DNA of 64,000 nt from Pararhizobium gei (GTDB taxonomy: Bacteria > Pseudomonadota > Alphaproteobacteria > Rhizobiales > Rhizobiaceae). Every line of letters starts with the position of its first letter. Position 1 is the first letter of the stretch. Positions 41,729 through 50,402 of this stretch are shown one piece after another. The position numbers and the translations under genes are program-made. A model generated the notes under the pieces. The model did no database searches. It was not told the DNA's origin and saw nothing but the letters and a program-made list of their open reading frames with translations. The stretch spans positions 1,390,001-1,454,000 of the forward strand of contig NZ_CP119409.1 of NCBI RefSeq assembly GCF_029223885.1, given 5' to 3'.

Positions 41729-43426
41729 TCAGGAAAGCCAGCCGTTGTAGCGCACGATCAAGCCGGTCAAAGGGCTCCCGATCTCGACATGAAACCGAAA
41801 CACGCCGTCACGTTCTTCCTCGAAAGTGTCGCCGCCCGGCGCCAGAGACAGGGGCAGCGGAAGGCCGAGAAAACGCCACCCGCGGATCACCAGCCGCAAC
41901 CGGCGCTTCTCGGGAACGAGCGCGATCAACACCCGGAACGGCCCGAAATCCTCGGCAAGCAGCCCTTCGTCTCGTCCGGTCGCTGCCGATTGCACGCTGC
42001 GGAAGGCTCTCTCGCCGAAACGGCGTGTCCACGTCTCGCGGCCTTCGGCGCAGGTAAAGCAAACGCTGACCGGAACGTCGGCCTTCGCCGCCGGAAACCG
42101 GAAAATGGCGGCGGTCAGCCGCGACAAAAGCCCCGTTCCACGCTCCACCCGCGCCCGGCCCCGGACAGTGCGGGTTTCGCCGCTGTCATGCATCGCCGCC
42201 ACGGCTGCGGGCAGCGTATTCCAGCTGCTTGCAAGGACGCGGCGGTAGAGCGGCCTGGCTTGCTCTGCGGCACTGTCCTCGCGGATGCCGGAAAGAATGG
42301 CAAATCGTTCGAAAAGCGGTTCGAAATCGGCGAGCCTCAATTCTCCGGCGGCCGGCCGTGCGCCGGCTGCGGGCGCATGTCCCGCCAGCATCCCGCGGAT
42401 GATGGCTTCCGCCGCCATGGCCGGAATGAAAGGGCCATCCTCTCCCTCGGCGATCAGATGCCAGGATCGCCTGAGCTCTGCGCCCGTCATGCCTGCACCC
42501 GAAACCGTCACGACCATGCCGCCCCGATGTTCGCCGAAGGCGAAAAGCCGCGAGACGCGGTGAAACAGGGGAGCAAGCGGAACCAGGGACGGAACAATGG
42601 CAAGCCGCGGCAGCCATGCGAGGAGACCGAGAAGCCGTTGCAGGATCTGCGGCTCGGTGCCGGCACCGGTGAAGACGGACTGCAATCCGGGCAGGCGCTC
42701 CGGCAGCAGCGCGAGATCGGGGGCATCGGCGAGCACGAAGCGTCGCCGGCGGAGCGGCACGCAGCCGGGCGGCGCGATCGTCATCCCCATTCCGTCCATC
42801 AGGCCGTAGCCGGTCGCGGGCCTGCCGTCCCGCAGAATCTTGATCGGCCTGCCGGCATAGCTTGTCACGGCGCGCACGACATTGAGACCCATCCGCGCCT
42901 TGGGCGAGGGGGCAATGCCGGCGGCGATACCGTCTATCCTCGAAAAGCCGGGCGCAAGCGCCTCCAGCGCGGCGAAGGAGAGGGCCGGAAAGCTGCTGCA
43001 GCCCGACAAGGTGAAGACGCCGCTCTCCTTTGCATCCGTATCGAGTGCTGCAATCCCGGTGACGAAAGCGGTGGCATCGGCCAGATCGAGATAGTGGATT
43101 TTTAGCGCGATGCAGGCGCGCGCCAGCCGGTAGGGATCCGGACCCGTCATCTGGAAGGGTCCGGACGCATCGACAACGAGATCGGGCTTCAGCACCTCCA
43201 GCCTCGCCCCTATGTTGTCCCCCGTCCAGTCGAATGCGAGTCCCGTCGCTTTCGCCTTGCCTCCAAGCGAGGCCGCGAAAGCTTCGGCCTTTTCGCGCGA
43301 ACGCCCGGCAATCAGCAATGCCACACGTGTCTCGTCGCTCAGCAGCCGCGCCAGCCGCCCGCCAAACGTGCCGTAGCCGCCGACAATCAGAAGCGTCAGA
43401 GGGGGCGTGCCACGGGCCGGGTTCAT
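41729..43426 (-). CDS. Saccharopine-dehydrogenase-like NAD(P) protein with C-terminal DUF4166
   Basis: This 565-residue protein begins with a Rossmann fold (LLIVGGYGTFGGRLARLLSD, GRSREKAEAFAASLG, DLVVDASGPFQ) typical of saccharopine-dehydrogenase-like proteins. The last 180 residues resemble DUF4166 (PLYRRVLASSWNTLPAAVAAMHDSGETRTVRGRARVERG, GDTFEEERDGVFRFHVEIGSPLTGLIVRYNGWL). A lipid or small-molecule oxidoreductase role is possible. It overlaps the DCC gene by 4 bases. Confidence 0.85.
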   Translation of the reverse strand: MNPARGTPPLTLLIVGGYGTFGGRLARLLSDETRVALLIAGRSREKAEAFAASLGGKAKATGLAFDWTGDNIGARLEVLKPDLVVDASGPFQMTGPDPYRLARACIALKIHYLDLADATAFVTGIAALDTDAKESGVFTLSGCSSFPALSFAALEALAPGFSRIDGIAAGIAPSPKARMGLNVVRAVTSYAGRPIKILRDGRPATGYGLMDGMGMTIAPPGCVPLRRRRFVLADAPDLALLPERLPGLQSVFTGAGTEPQILQRLLGLLAWLPRLAIVPSLVPLAPLFHRVSRLFAFGEHRGGMVVTVSGAGMTGAELRRSWHLIAEGEDGPFIPAMAAEAIIRGMLAGHAPAAGARPAAGELRLADFEPLFERFAILSGIREDSAAEQARPLYRRVLASSWNTLPAAVAAMHDSGETRTVRGRARVERGTGLLSRLTAAIFRFPAAKADVPVSVCFTCAEGRETWTRRFGERAFRSVQSAATGRDEGLLAEDFGPFRVLIALVPEKRRLRLVIRGWRFLGLPLPLSLAPGGDTFEEERDGVFRFHVEIGSPLTGLIVRYNGWLS

Positions 43427-43878
43427 GCGATGAACCGGCTGCGATGCTCCGGTTGCGGCACGAAACAGGCATCGCGCCGGCCGGCAATGCGGTACCGGTT
43501 TTTCGCCACCAGGTCGTAGAGCGGATCGCGCAGCGGCGGCGGGATGATCTTCAGGACACCGGCGAGGTTATAGGGAAAGCCGAGCCTTGCCGCCATGCGC
43601 AGCGTGCCGTCGAATTTCTGGTGCGCCAAACCGTCTTCGATCAGAAGATTGGTCTCGTAATTGCGGCTGTCGAGCCCGTAATGTCTGTAGAGCGCTTCGC
43701 CGAGCGGCGATTGGGCGGTGATGAAGCGAAAGCGGCCCTGCCGGTCATGCCGCAGCACGAAATTCACCCAGCCCGAACAGAAGATGCATTCGCCGTCGAA
43801 GACGATGATCGGGTGGTCGTCGGCGAAGGCGGGCACGGCCGGGTCGCTGCGATAGCTGTAAGCCGAATTGCCGGTCAC
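43423..43878 (-). CDS. DCC family thiol-disulfide oxidoreductase (DUF393)
   Basis: A 151-residue protein with the family signature FDGECIFCSGWVNFVLRHD, where the first D-G-x-C-x-x-C pair is the redox site, and later RFITAQSPLGEALYRHYGL and AARLGFPYNLAGVLKIIP. It lies in an overlapping operon: MBL gene, this gene, DUF4166 gene, each with an ATGA junction. Coupling suggests a shared pathway, not identified. Confidence 0.92.
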   Translation of the reverse strand: MTGNSAYSYRSDPAVPAFADDHPIIVFDGECIFCSGWVNFVLRHDRQGRFRFITAQSPLGEALYRHYGLDSRNYETNLLIEDGLAHQKFDGTLRMAARLGFPYNLAGVLKIIPPPLRDPLYDLVAKNRYRIAGRRDACFVPQPEHRSRFIA

Positions 43879-44816
43879 GGCTCGGCCCCCGGTGCGAGGC
43901 GAAACAACCCTGTCAGCGCCGGCGGCCCGTCGGTCTCGACATCGCCGCGTTCGACAAGGTCTTCCAGATGCGCCAGCACGGAAAGGGCCGCCGCGCCATG
44001 CAGCCGCACATCTGTCGTGGCGTAAATTGCCGCCACCATGTCGGGGATCGCCCGGTCGCCGGCGCGCAGCCGCTCCAGAATGGCCCGCTCGCGCATGCGC
44101 CGATGCGTTCGCAGCCCGCGCAGGAAGGCCGCCGGTTGCCGGACAGGCCCGCCGTGACCGGGCAGATAAAGCCTGTCGTCGCGCGCCAGCAGTTTTTCGA
44201 GAGACGCCATGTAATCGGTCATCGACCCGTCCGGCGGCGCGACGATCGAGGTCGCCCAGGCCATGACATGATCGGCGGAAAAAACGATGCCGGTCTCATC
44301 GCCGCGGCCGGCCCCACCCAGCGCGAAGGCGGCATGGTTTGCCGTGTGCCCGGGCGTCAGGATCGCTGTCAGCGACCAGCCGTCGCCCTCGATCCGGTCA
44401 CCGTCATCGAGGACCATGTCCGGCGTAAAGTCCATGTCGGAGCTTTCGGCGAAGGGATTGACCTCGCCCTCGTGCAACAGCCGCGCCGCCCGGTGCGGGC
44501 CTTCGGCGACAATCAACGCCCCGGTCGCTTCCTTCAGCCGGCGCGCCAGCGGCGAGTGATCGCGATGCGTGTGGCTGACGGCGATATGGGTGACCTCGCG
44601 CCCACTAAGCGCCGTCATCAGCGCCTGGAAATGCGCCTCGTCCTCCGGCCCCGGATCAATCACCGCCACCGAACGCCCGCCGACGATGTAGCTGTTGGTG
44701 CCATGAAAGGTGAAGGGGCTGGGGTTGTTGACGGTGATCCGCTCGACACCGTCCGCCACCGGGACGGCCTCGCCATACGCCGGCTTGAAATCGAGATCGA
44801 AATCGAGGTCTGCCAT
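43875..44816 (-). CDS. Metallo-beta-lactamase-fold hydrolase (LACTB2-like)
   Basis: From the ATG at 44816 the protein is 313 residues with the zinc motif HTHRDHSPLARRLK (HxHxDH), later GHTANHAAFAL and the distal His in PGHGGPVRQP. The C-terminal helical domain (RERAILERLRAGDRAIPDMVAAIYATTDVRLHGAAALSVLAHL) is as in LACTB2-type hydrolases, some of which are ribonucleases. It heads the overlapping operon with the DCC and DUF4166 genes. Confidence 0.92.
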   Translation of the reverse strand: MADLDFDLDFKPAYGEAVPVADGVERITVNNPSPFTFHGTNSYIVGGRSVAVIDPGPEDEAHFQALMTALSGREVTHIAVSHTHRDHSPLARRLKEATGALIVAEGPHRAARLLHEGEVNPFAESSDMDFTPDMVLDDGDRIEGDGWSLTAILTPGHTANHAAFALGGAGRGDETGIVFSADHVMAWATSIVAPPDGSMTDYMASLEKLLARDDRLYLPGHGGPVRQPAAFLRGLRTHRRMRERAILERLRAGDRAIPDMVAAIYATTDVRLHGAAALSVLAHLEDLVERGDVETDGPPALTGLFRLAPGAEP

Positions 44817-44827
44817 GCGCCGTCTCT

Positions 44828-45124
44828 TCACTTGTACTCGATTTCGATGAAGGACATGAAGTCGCTTCCGGCGTTGACGACATTGTGCTCGACCCCGGCC
44901 TCGCGCCGGTAGGCGGCACCCTTGCCGATATCCACCCGTCGTTCGCCGCCCGGCTCCTCCAGTAGAAAACGGCAGTCGGTCATCGGCACAACGACATAAC
45001 CCATGCCATGCACATGATGCCCGGTATCCGCCCCCGGCTCGAAATCCCAGCGCGTGATCCGTACCATGTCGTCGTCGAGCAGAAGCGTGGATTTGGCAGG
45101 CGGGCGGGCGCGAAAAATGCTCAT
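44828..45124 (-). CDS. Small cupin-domain protein
   Basis: A 98-residue single-domain cupin from the ATG at 45124: DTGHHVHGMGYVVVPMTDC supplies the His metal ligands and AGVEHNVVNAGSDFMSFIEIE the second motif. It lies 11 bases upstream of the MBL gene in the same direction. The substrate is unknown. Confidence 0.88.
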   Translation of the reverse strand: MSIFRARPPAKSTLLLDDDMVRITRWDFEPGADTGHHVHGMGYVVVPMTDCRFLLEEPGGERRVDIGKGAAYRREAGVEHNVVNAGSDFMSFIEIEYK

Positions 45125-45326
45125 GAACGTCTCCGGATTTGAAGGCGAGACTAGAGGGCGGGCAATGGAATGCCAAGCCGTATCCGCAGAGGGCAGGGCA
45201 TCCCGTCCACAGCCATGCCGCATTTGCAAAAATCCGTGCGAACCCCAACTTAAAGATTGTCGCATCCGCGCGGCTTTGCTAAACCGGCTTTCGATTTGGC
45301 CCGGCAATTCTCCGCGCGCCAGATGT

Positions 45327-45400
45327 TGGGGCGTAGCCAAGCGGTAAGGCACTGGTTTTTGGTACCGGCACCCCTGGTTCGAATCCAGGCGCCCCAGCCA
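45327..45400 (+). tRNA. tRNA-Gln (TTG)
   Basis: A 74-base tRNA with encoded CCA. Acceptor stem TGGGGCG pairs with CGCCCCA, discriminator G. The anticodon stem CTGGT/ACCGG encloses loop TTTTGGT with anticodon TTG. The T arm is CCTGG-TTCGAAT-CCAGG. Its last 18 bases are duplicated at 57702-57719. Confidence 0.95.
45383..45400 (+). repeat. Putative attL (3' end of tRNA-Gln)
   Basis: The 18 bases ATCCAGGCGCCCCAGCCA end the tRNA and are identical to 57702-57719. The following base differs (T here, C there). Confidence 0.85.
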
Positions 45401-45508
45401 TACAGTTTAAGTTATTGTTTTTAAATGAAAAACGGTTTTTGAGAAAACGCTAACCGGAACACTTTTCCGGGTCATGCTTCCGTATCAGTTAGACAGCTAG
45501 CCTCAATC

Positions 45509-46156
45509 TCACATCTCGTAGCGGTCCACTGCCTTAGATGCACCCTTTAATTCTTGCCGGGCAAGATTGATCAAAGCTTCCCACGATTCGGAAAGTGCGG
45601 ATGCCTTTCGATCAAGTGCGGCAATTTTTGACATAACCTGTTTGTAGATCTCATCTTCAACCCATCGTTCACCAGACGGTTTCCAAGTCGATCTTCCGCG
45701 ACCGTCAGAGGTATAGAGTCCATAAAACTCGCGATAGAAGGCGCGGGCATCGTTGCAAAAAGCGTCGTAGGCTGCCTGAATGTTCTTGTTGTGAAATGGA
45801 AATATATCGTTCTCGTGCAGAGATATTATCTTTAATATACCATCATAGTCATCTTCATCCATATAGGTCTGAATTGCTTTATTTTTTATAATATAATATT
45901 GATTTTTGTCCATTATACTAATTAGTGAATTTATCTTATCAACGTCGTCCAGTAATACATAGTCGTTTGATTTGCTGTTATTAGACGCGTCGGCAAGCTC
46001 TATGCTCACCCAGGTCATGAGTGACGCAACGAAAAGAATTAGCGCGGCAAAATTGAATTTCGCAAAATCCACTGGCCATTGAACCCATATCAAAGACCCA
46101 ATCACCGTAAGGACCGCGCCGACGCGGGCTATCCTGCTTGGGAATTCCGGCACCAT
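45509..46156 (-). CDS. Two-helix membrane protein, unknown
   Basis: This 215-residue protein begins with two hydrophobic helices (GAVLTVIGSLIWVQWPVDFA and FNFAALILFVASLMTWVSIE, residues about 12-55) and continues as a soluble, acidic, helical domain rich in Asp, Asn, Lys and Ile. The gene is clearly more AT-rich than the core genes, which suggests transfer. No family is recognised. It is the first gene after the attachment site, where an integrase would usually lie. Confidence 0.75.
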   Translation of the reverse strand: MVPEFPSRIARVGAVLTVIGSLIWVQWPVDFAKFNFAALILFVASLMTWVSIELADASNNSKSNDYVLLDDVDKINSLISIMDKNQYYIIKNKAIQTYMDEDDYDGILKIISLHENDIFPFHNKNIQAAYDAFCNDARAFYREFYGLYTSDGRGRSTWKPSGERWVEDEIYKQVMSKIAALDRKASALSESWEALINLARQELKGASKAVDRYEM

Positions 46157-46265
46157 TTTTAAAAACTCGCTTGTTTAGATAGTTGCTATGGCAGTAGCAG
46201 ACTCGGCGTGCTTGTTCAGATTGTATTCAGTAATGTAGAGTTTGTATTGGTATGAGGGGGGTGAA

Positions 46266-46613
46266 GTGACAGATGAAGCTGCCAATCTTTCGACAGTGAT
46301 TGGAACAGTTATTGCTGTTCTACTGTTCGTGGGCGGACTCTGGAGCTACCTCCGGCGCGGTCCTAAGCTATCAATTGAGATTATTCCTCCCAGTCAAAAC
46401 AGGAAGAATAGAACGCTGACAGACCGGACAATCACAGTCTCGGTCTCAAATCACGGCAACGAGCCCGCCCTCATCTCGAAACTTCGACTGCGAGCACTCA
46501 AGCCGCGAAATATGGTTCGTCGGGATGTGACAAATGAGGCGTTGTTTGACGATACAACGCCATGGACGCCGTCCTTTAAACTAATGCCCGGTGATGCGAA
46601 GACGCTGTGGTAG
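46266..46613 (+). CDS. Small membrane-anchored protein, unknown
   Basis: Starting at GTG 46266, after a purine-rich GAGGGGGGTGAA, the protein is 115 residues: a single helix (LSTVIGTVIAVLLFVGGLWS) followed by a beta-rich domain (TITVSVSNHGNEPALISKLRLRAL). A TTG at 46242 in the same frame is an alternative start. No family is recognised; the domain resembles the immunoglobulin-like segments of small anchored proteins only loosely. Confidence 0.6.
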   Translation: MTDEAANLSTVIGTVIAVLLFVGGLWSYLRRGPKLSIEIIPPSQNRKNRTLTDRTITVSVSNHGNEPALISKLRLRALKPRNMVRRDVTNEALFDDTTPWTPSFKLMPGDAKTLW

Positions 46614-46614
46614 G

Positions 46615-46707
46615 CTTACCGATCGGGATGGCCGGTTGCATATGGACGTATTTCTTCCTTATCGGTAAGTTTTGATGGCTTTCACGCTTTTCTTCCTGTA
46701 CGGTAAG
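46615..46707 (+). promoter_or_regulatory. Repeated half-sites upstream of hipBA
   Basis: TTCTTCCTTATCGGTAAG (46652-46669) and TTCTTCCTGTACGGTAAG (46690-46707) are direct repeats agreeing at 16 of 18 positions with a 38-base offset, and CTTACCGAT at 46615-46623 is an inverted copy of the half-site ATCGGTAAG. All lie within 115 bases before hipB. They are candidate HipB operator sites. Confidence 0.65.
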
Positions 46708-46727
46708 GCTGAATACGGAGAATGCTC

Positions 46728-46994
46728 ATGATCCATTCAGCCGCACAATTCGGCGCATTAATTCGCGAGCACAGAAAAAAGCAGGGATGGACACAGACCG
46801 AGCTGGCGGAACGGTGTGGGACCGGTGAACGCTTCATCGTCGATCTGGAGAATGGCAAGCCTAGCTGCCAACTCCAGAAATCCCTCATCGCGGCCCGGAC
46901 GGTTGGGATTGATCTCGGTGACCTGAAAACCGCAGCGCAGCCTGTTATTCCGGAAGCGGATGACGCTCTCGGGCATCTGCCCCGTTTCTCCTGA
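46728..46994 (+). CDS. hipB: HipB-type antitoxin, XRE-family
   Basis: An 88-residue helix-turn-helix protein from the ATG at 46728, whose GGAG lies 7 bases upstream. FGALIREHRKKQGWTQTELAERCGTGERFIVDLENGKPSCQLQKSLIAARTVGIDL is written here only in outline: it is the HTH_3 fold at residues 8-65. HipB represses its operon and neutralises HipA, whose gene begins 11 bases after its stop. Confidence 0.9.
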   Translation: MIHSAAQFGALIREHRKKQGWTQTELAERCGTGERFIVDLENGKPSCQLQKSLIAARTVGIDLGDLKTAAQPVIPEADDALGHLPRFS

Positions 46995-47005
46995 TCAGGC
47001 TCGTC

Positions 47006-48250
47006 ATGACCACCATCTTCTACGAGAGCTTGCCTGTTGCCAATCTCCTCGACCGCGATGGAATTTCGCTAGCCTATGAACCGAGCTGGGAGCAACGCAC
47101 GTCAGCCTTCCCGATCTCGCTAACCATGCCTTTGCGATCCGGCAGCTATGGCGCCGATCGGGTCATGCCGTGGCTTGCCAATCTTCTTCCGGAAACGCAT
47201 CTCTCCGAGATCGGCCAGCGCTTGAAAATTTCACCGCAGGATATTGTCGGTCTGCTGACGCGCCTTGGCCGCGACACCGCCGGAGCGTTTTCGATCGGGG
47301 AACCGCGCCGAGACGGAAATAATTTCCGCGTCGTGCCAGACGAGGCGGCGCTCGAGCGCATTCTGAACGAACTGCCTGAACGGCCCTTTCTGGTTGGCGA
47401 ACAGGGCGTGTCGATGTCGCTCGCGGGCGTTCAAGACAAGCTACCCGTTTACATCGGTGACGACGGCAAGATCGCTATTCCCGTCGATGGCACACCATCC
47501 ACCCATATCCTGAAACCCGACATCAAGCGTCTGGCCGGCAGTGTCCAGAATGAAGCTTTCTGCATGACCCTCGCCAAGCTCTGCGGGCTGGAGACGGCCG
47601 AGGTGACGACCGGACGAGCGGGCAAGCGAGACTACCTGCTGGTCAAACGCTACGATCGCATCGCCGACGGGGAGGGGACGATCCGCCGCATCCATCAGGA
47701 AGATTTCTGCCAGCTGCTGGGCCTGTTCCCGTCGGAGAAATATGAGCGGACCGGACTTGGCCAAAGAGGCGGCGCAACGCTCACGCAGATGTTTGAGGCG
47801 CTGGCGCGTTACGTGTCTCCCGCCGAACGACTGAGGCTGCTCGATGCCGTCATTTTCAACATCCTGATCTGCAACTCCGACTCGCATGCCAAGAACTACT
47901 CGGTTCTCGTCGGTGCAGCCGGAACAGCCAAACTCGCGCCGCTCTATGACCTGATGTGTGCGGCGGTCTACAAGCAGGTTGACCAGTCGCTTCCGCAGCA
48001 GATCGGGGCGAAGCGGAACGCCAACGAACTATATGGGAAGGATTGGCGGCAATTCGCATCGGCCGTTGGGCTGAGCCCCGCTCTCATGACAAGACGAGTC
48101 CAGGAGCTTTCAGGCAGGGTCGTCTCAAACCTCGATCAGGGGTTGGAGCAGGCAAGGCGTTATCCGTCTTTCCACCAAGAGTTCGGGGCGAGCCTCCTGC
48201 TCGCTATACGCAAGAGGTGCCAGCGGATGGAAAGACAGGTCGGCGGCTAG
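47006..48250 (+). CDS. hipA: HipA-type serine/threonine kinase toxin
   Basis: The 414-residue protein follows the HipA layout: N-terminal subdomain (LTMPLRSGSYGADRVMPWLANLLPE), MSLAGVQDKLPVYIGDDG, HILKPDIKRLAGSVQNEAFCM, and the kinase centre NILICNSDSHAKNYSVL with catalytic Asp and Asn, then LAPLYDLMCAAVY. Characterised HipA kinases phosphorylate glutamyl-tRNA synthetase and induce dormancy. All key residues are intact, so this module looks functional in an otherwise decayed island. Confidence 0.95.
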   Translation: MTTIFYESLPVANLLDRDGISLAYEPSWEQRTSAFPISLTMPLRSGSYGADRVMPWLANLLPETHLSEIGQRLKISPQDIVGLLTRLGRDTAGAFSIGEPRRDGNNFRVVPDEAALERILNELPERPFLVGEQGVSMSLAGVQDKLPVYIGDDGKIAIPVDGTPSTHILKPDIKRLAGSVQNEAFCMTLAKLCGLETAEVTTGRAGKRDYLLVKRYDRIADGEGTIRRIHQEDFCQLLGLFPSEKYERTGLGQRGGATLTQMFEALARYVSPAERLRLLDAVIFNILICNSDSHAKNYSVLVGAAGTAKLAPLYDLMCAAVYKQVDQSLPQQIGAKRNANELYGKDWRQFASAVGLSPALMTRRVQELSGRVVSNLDQGLEQARRYPSFHQEFGASLLLAIRKRCQRMERQVGG

Positions 48251-48481
48251 TCGGTTCTCGCCCTGCTCCAGAACTTTGATACGAGACTGACGAACTGGTG
48301 AAGACTTTGTCGGTATCGGCCGCCTCGAGTGTGTGCTCCGCCTTGATGGCTCCGAAAAGTTCTTGCCGGGGTGCGTTTGGATAGAAGTCAGAGGTTTCAG
48401 GCAACGTTGCGAAAGAGTGGCCCTCAAACTGCGATCAAGGCAGGTTTTTCCCAATGATCGAGGAAACGAGTTTGAGACGCG

Positions 48482-48808
48482 ATGCCCGGGCTGAATAAGG
48501 TCCTTGCTTATACAAATCATCCTGACGTGGAAAAGGTACTCGCGGCCATCGAAACGGGCGAGCAACTCACCGTCGCACAAGTCAAGGCAATAATAGGTGC
48601 GACGCCGGCGAAGAAGGCGACTTCCTCCAACGACGTTCTGAACGCCGGTGGGACGGCAGGTCTCCGCAAGGTCGCGGAGATGAAGTACGCTCAGGATGTT
48701 GCGCGGTTTGATGCGCTCATGTCCAGAATCCTAAAGGAGGTGGAGACGGCTCTTGAGCCGTTGGCGCGGGGCCGGGCTGTCATCAAGGTGATCTTCAGGG
48801 AGCCGTAG
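48482..48808 (+). CDS. Hypothetical protein
   Basis: A possible 108-residue protein (MPGLNKVLAYTNHPDVEKVL) with a helical composition and a basic middle (TPAKKATSSNDVLNAGGTAGL). No family is recognised. Its 3' end overlaps the convergent ORF at 48691-49170 by 118 bases, so probably only one of the two is real in full. Confidence 0.4.
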   Translation: MPGLNKVLAYTNHPDVEKVLAAIETGEQLTVAQVKAIIGATPAKKATSSNDVLNAGGTAGLRKVAEMKYAQDVARFDALMSRILKEVETALEPLARGRAVIKVIFREP

Positions 48809-49170
48809 TTTACCGTTGCCGCCATGCGCATGACCTCGTCAATGCTATCGCGGCCCCGCTGAAGGAAGGGCAAGGTGCCGGCTTGAATCTGCGGCTTGCT
48901 CATTTGCCAAAGGAGACCGCTTGGGGGCGGGTCCAAGCATTGCTCTGGCGGATGGGAAGCGTCGAAAGCTAGCCAAACCGTCCGGACTTCGTTCCGTGGC
49001 TTCAGCACGAAGTCGTACCGCTCCTTCGCTTCGCGGCCCATGGTGAGGCGCTCGACAGCGACGATGATGCAGAGCTCGAGGTCGCCGTAGAACCAGCCAC
49101 CGATGAAACCCCGTACGCTGTAGGCCTCATGGCTATCGAGCAGCGTGCGGCATAACAGCTGACGGTCCAT
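48691..49170 (-). CDS. Hypothetical protein
   Basis: A possible 159-residue protein (MDRQLLCRTLLDSHEAYSVR). The N-terminal 90 residues look protein-like (GGWFYGDLELCIIVAVERL, FVLKPRNEVRTVWLAFDASH); the C-terminal part lies antisense to the neighbouring ORF and may be read-through after truncation. No family is recognised. Confidence 0.4.
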   Translation of the reverse strand: MDRQLLCRTLLDSHEAYSVRGFIGGWFYGDLELCIIVAVERLTMGREAKERYDFVLKPRNEVRTVWLAFDASHPPEQCLDPPPSGLLWQMSKPQIQAGTLPFLQRGRDSIDEVMRMAATVNYGSLKITLMTARPRANGSRAVSTSFRILDMSASNRATS

Positions 49171-49652
49171 ATCGTACTCAAAGGTCCCGCCACCGTGCCG
49201 GACTTTTTACGTTTGGGCCTCCGGTCCGACGCGTCTCTCGTTAACCATGCCGGAGTTCTCAGTTCTGGATGCGTTCTTGTCGGCTTGCCGGACCTCAATC
49301 TCCGGGCTATGTCGACAGGGTCAGCAGAAACGCCTGGTTCCGCAGACACTTAGCGGCCCCCGGTGGTGGTGGAACACCCAACGGAGGCCTGACCGGTAAC
49401 CTTCTTCTGAAAGGCCACTGGCTATGTCGACCCTTAACTGCTTCGCTTCCGTATCGGAAGCATCTTCTCCCGTCTCTCCTGTTGAAACTCATCCGTTCCC
49501 GGTCGTTCCGCTGCGCGTCGGTCGCACGTCGTAACCGGACGTCGGATCGCCGCGGCTGGCATCGAATGCGGAAATTGTTTCCGCATGCGCGGACATTTGT
49601 CCGCGGATTTGCCGCGTCTGGCGATCCTGTTTCCCATCAACAGGAGAATTTC
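49171..49652. other. Intergenic region with operator-like dyads
   Basis: These 482 bases show no gene with recognisable features. Near the right end are two adjacent dyads (see 49568-49604) and a good AGGAG site for the next gene. CTATGTCGAC occurs twice (near 49304 and 49422). Confidence 0.5.
49568..49604 (+). promoter_or_regulatory. Tandem dyad operator upstream of the PD-(D/E)XK/AAA/M41 genes
   Basis: GCGGAAA-TTG-TTTCCGC (49568-49584) and GCGGACA-TT-TGTCCGC (49589-49604) are two perfect 7-bp-arm palindromes of the same GCGGANA/TNTCCGC type, centred about 20.5 bases apart, i.e. two helical turns. A weaker third (GCGG-N5-CCGC, about 49603-49615) follows. They end 48 bases before the ATG at 49653. 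Confidence 0.65.
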
Positions 49653-50402
49653 ATGACCACTATGAAACACAATACGACGCCTGCTTACTCAACCGTCGCA
49701 GATGTCGAGGCCCTTCAGTCCCGTTTGGATGCGCTGATCGACGAGATTGTGGGACCGACACTTTCCGCTGACCTGCTTCGTGGTGCGCGTGTCGCCGGCA
49801 TGACGGAGATTGCCACCACCCTTCGCGCCGTGCCGGTCGCAGAAGGACGGCTACTGGAACGCGGCATCGCCCTGATCGCTACCCTGAACGGCGACCTCGT
49901 GGTTCTAACCGGCAACCTGCGCCTGCCTGTCACCAAGGCTGCAACTGAGCTGGTCGAGATGAACGACCCGAAACACTACCGTTCGCTGAGCCTTGATGCG
50001 GACAGCGGCGGTCGCAAGACGTACACGCCGGACCTCTTGATCCTGAACCGCAGGACCGAGGTTGCGCATCTGGTCGACGTGAAGCGAAGCCTCGGCTCCT
50101 ACGAAATCTCACGGATCGCCGAGCTGAAAAACCGTATGCTGGCGGCGGCGCTCGTCGTTCCGGACCTGCTCTATAAAGAGTATCTTCGGCTTCAGACGAA
50201 GGAGGTTTGGGTCGTCATCCTGAACGCCGAGAACCAGCGCAGTGATCTCGAGGGCGGTGTGTGGCCGCTGTCTGACGGCCGACATCGTCTTCGAATGTGG
50301 CGGACTGGACGATACCCTGCTCGCCGAACTGCTGCATCTCACCCTCGGGATCGCTCCGACGCGGTCGCTGAAACGCATGGAAGCCTTGGCACTCGACCTT
50401 GA
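49653..50402 (+). CDS. PD-(D/E)XK nuclease-like protein, 3' end out of frame
   Basis: The ATG at 49653 follows AGGAGAATTTC. About the first 207 residues look genuine: a helical N-terminus, then YTPDLLILNRRTEVAHLVDVKRSL with Pro126-Asp127 and Asp142-x-Lys144, the spacing of a PD-(D/E)XK nuclease core. After residue 207 the frame appears shifted: deleting one G in GACGGCCGAC near 50275 would continue smoothly into DADIVFECGGLDDTLL, which is read in the next frame by the AAA ORF. Either a frameshift fused/separated the two or the genes overlap. The nuclease assignment rests on the motif alone. Confidence 0.6.
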   Translation: MTTMKHNTTPAYSTVADVEALQSRLDALIDEIVGPTLSADLLRGARVAGMTEIATTLRAVPVAEGRLLERGIALIATLNGDLVVLTGNLRLPVTKAATELVEMNDPKHYRSLSLDADSGGRKTYTPDLLILNRRTEVAHLVDVKRSLGSYEISRIAELKNRMLAAALVVPDLLYKEYLRLQTKEVWVVILNAENQRSDLEGGVWPLSDGRHRLRMWRTGRYPARRTAASHPRDRSDAVAETHGSLGTRP

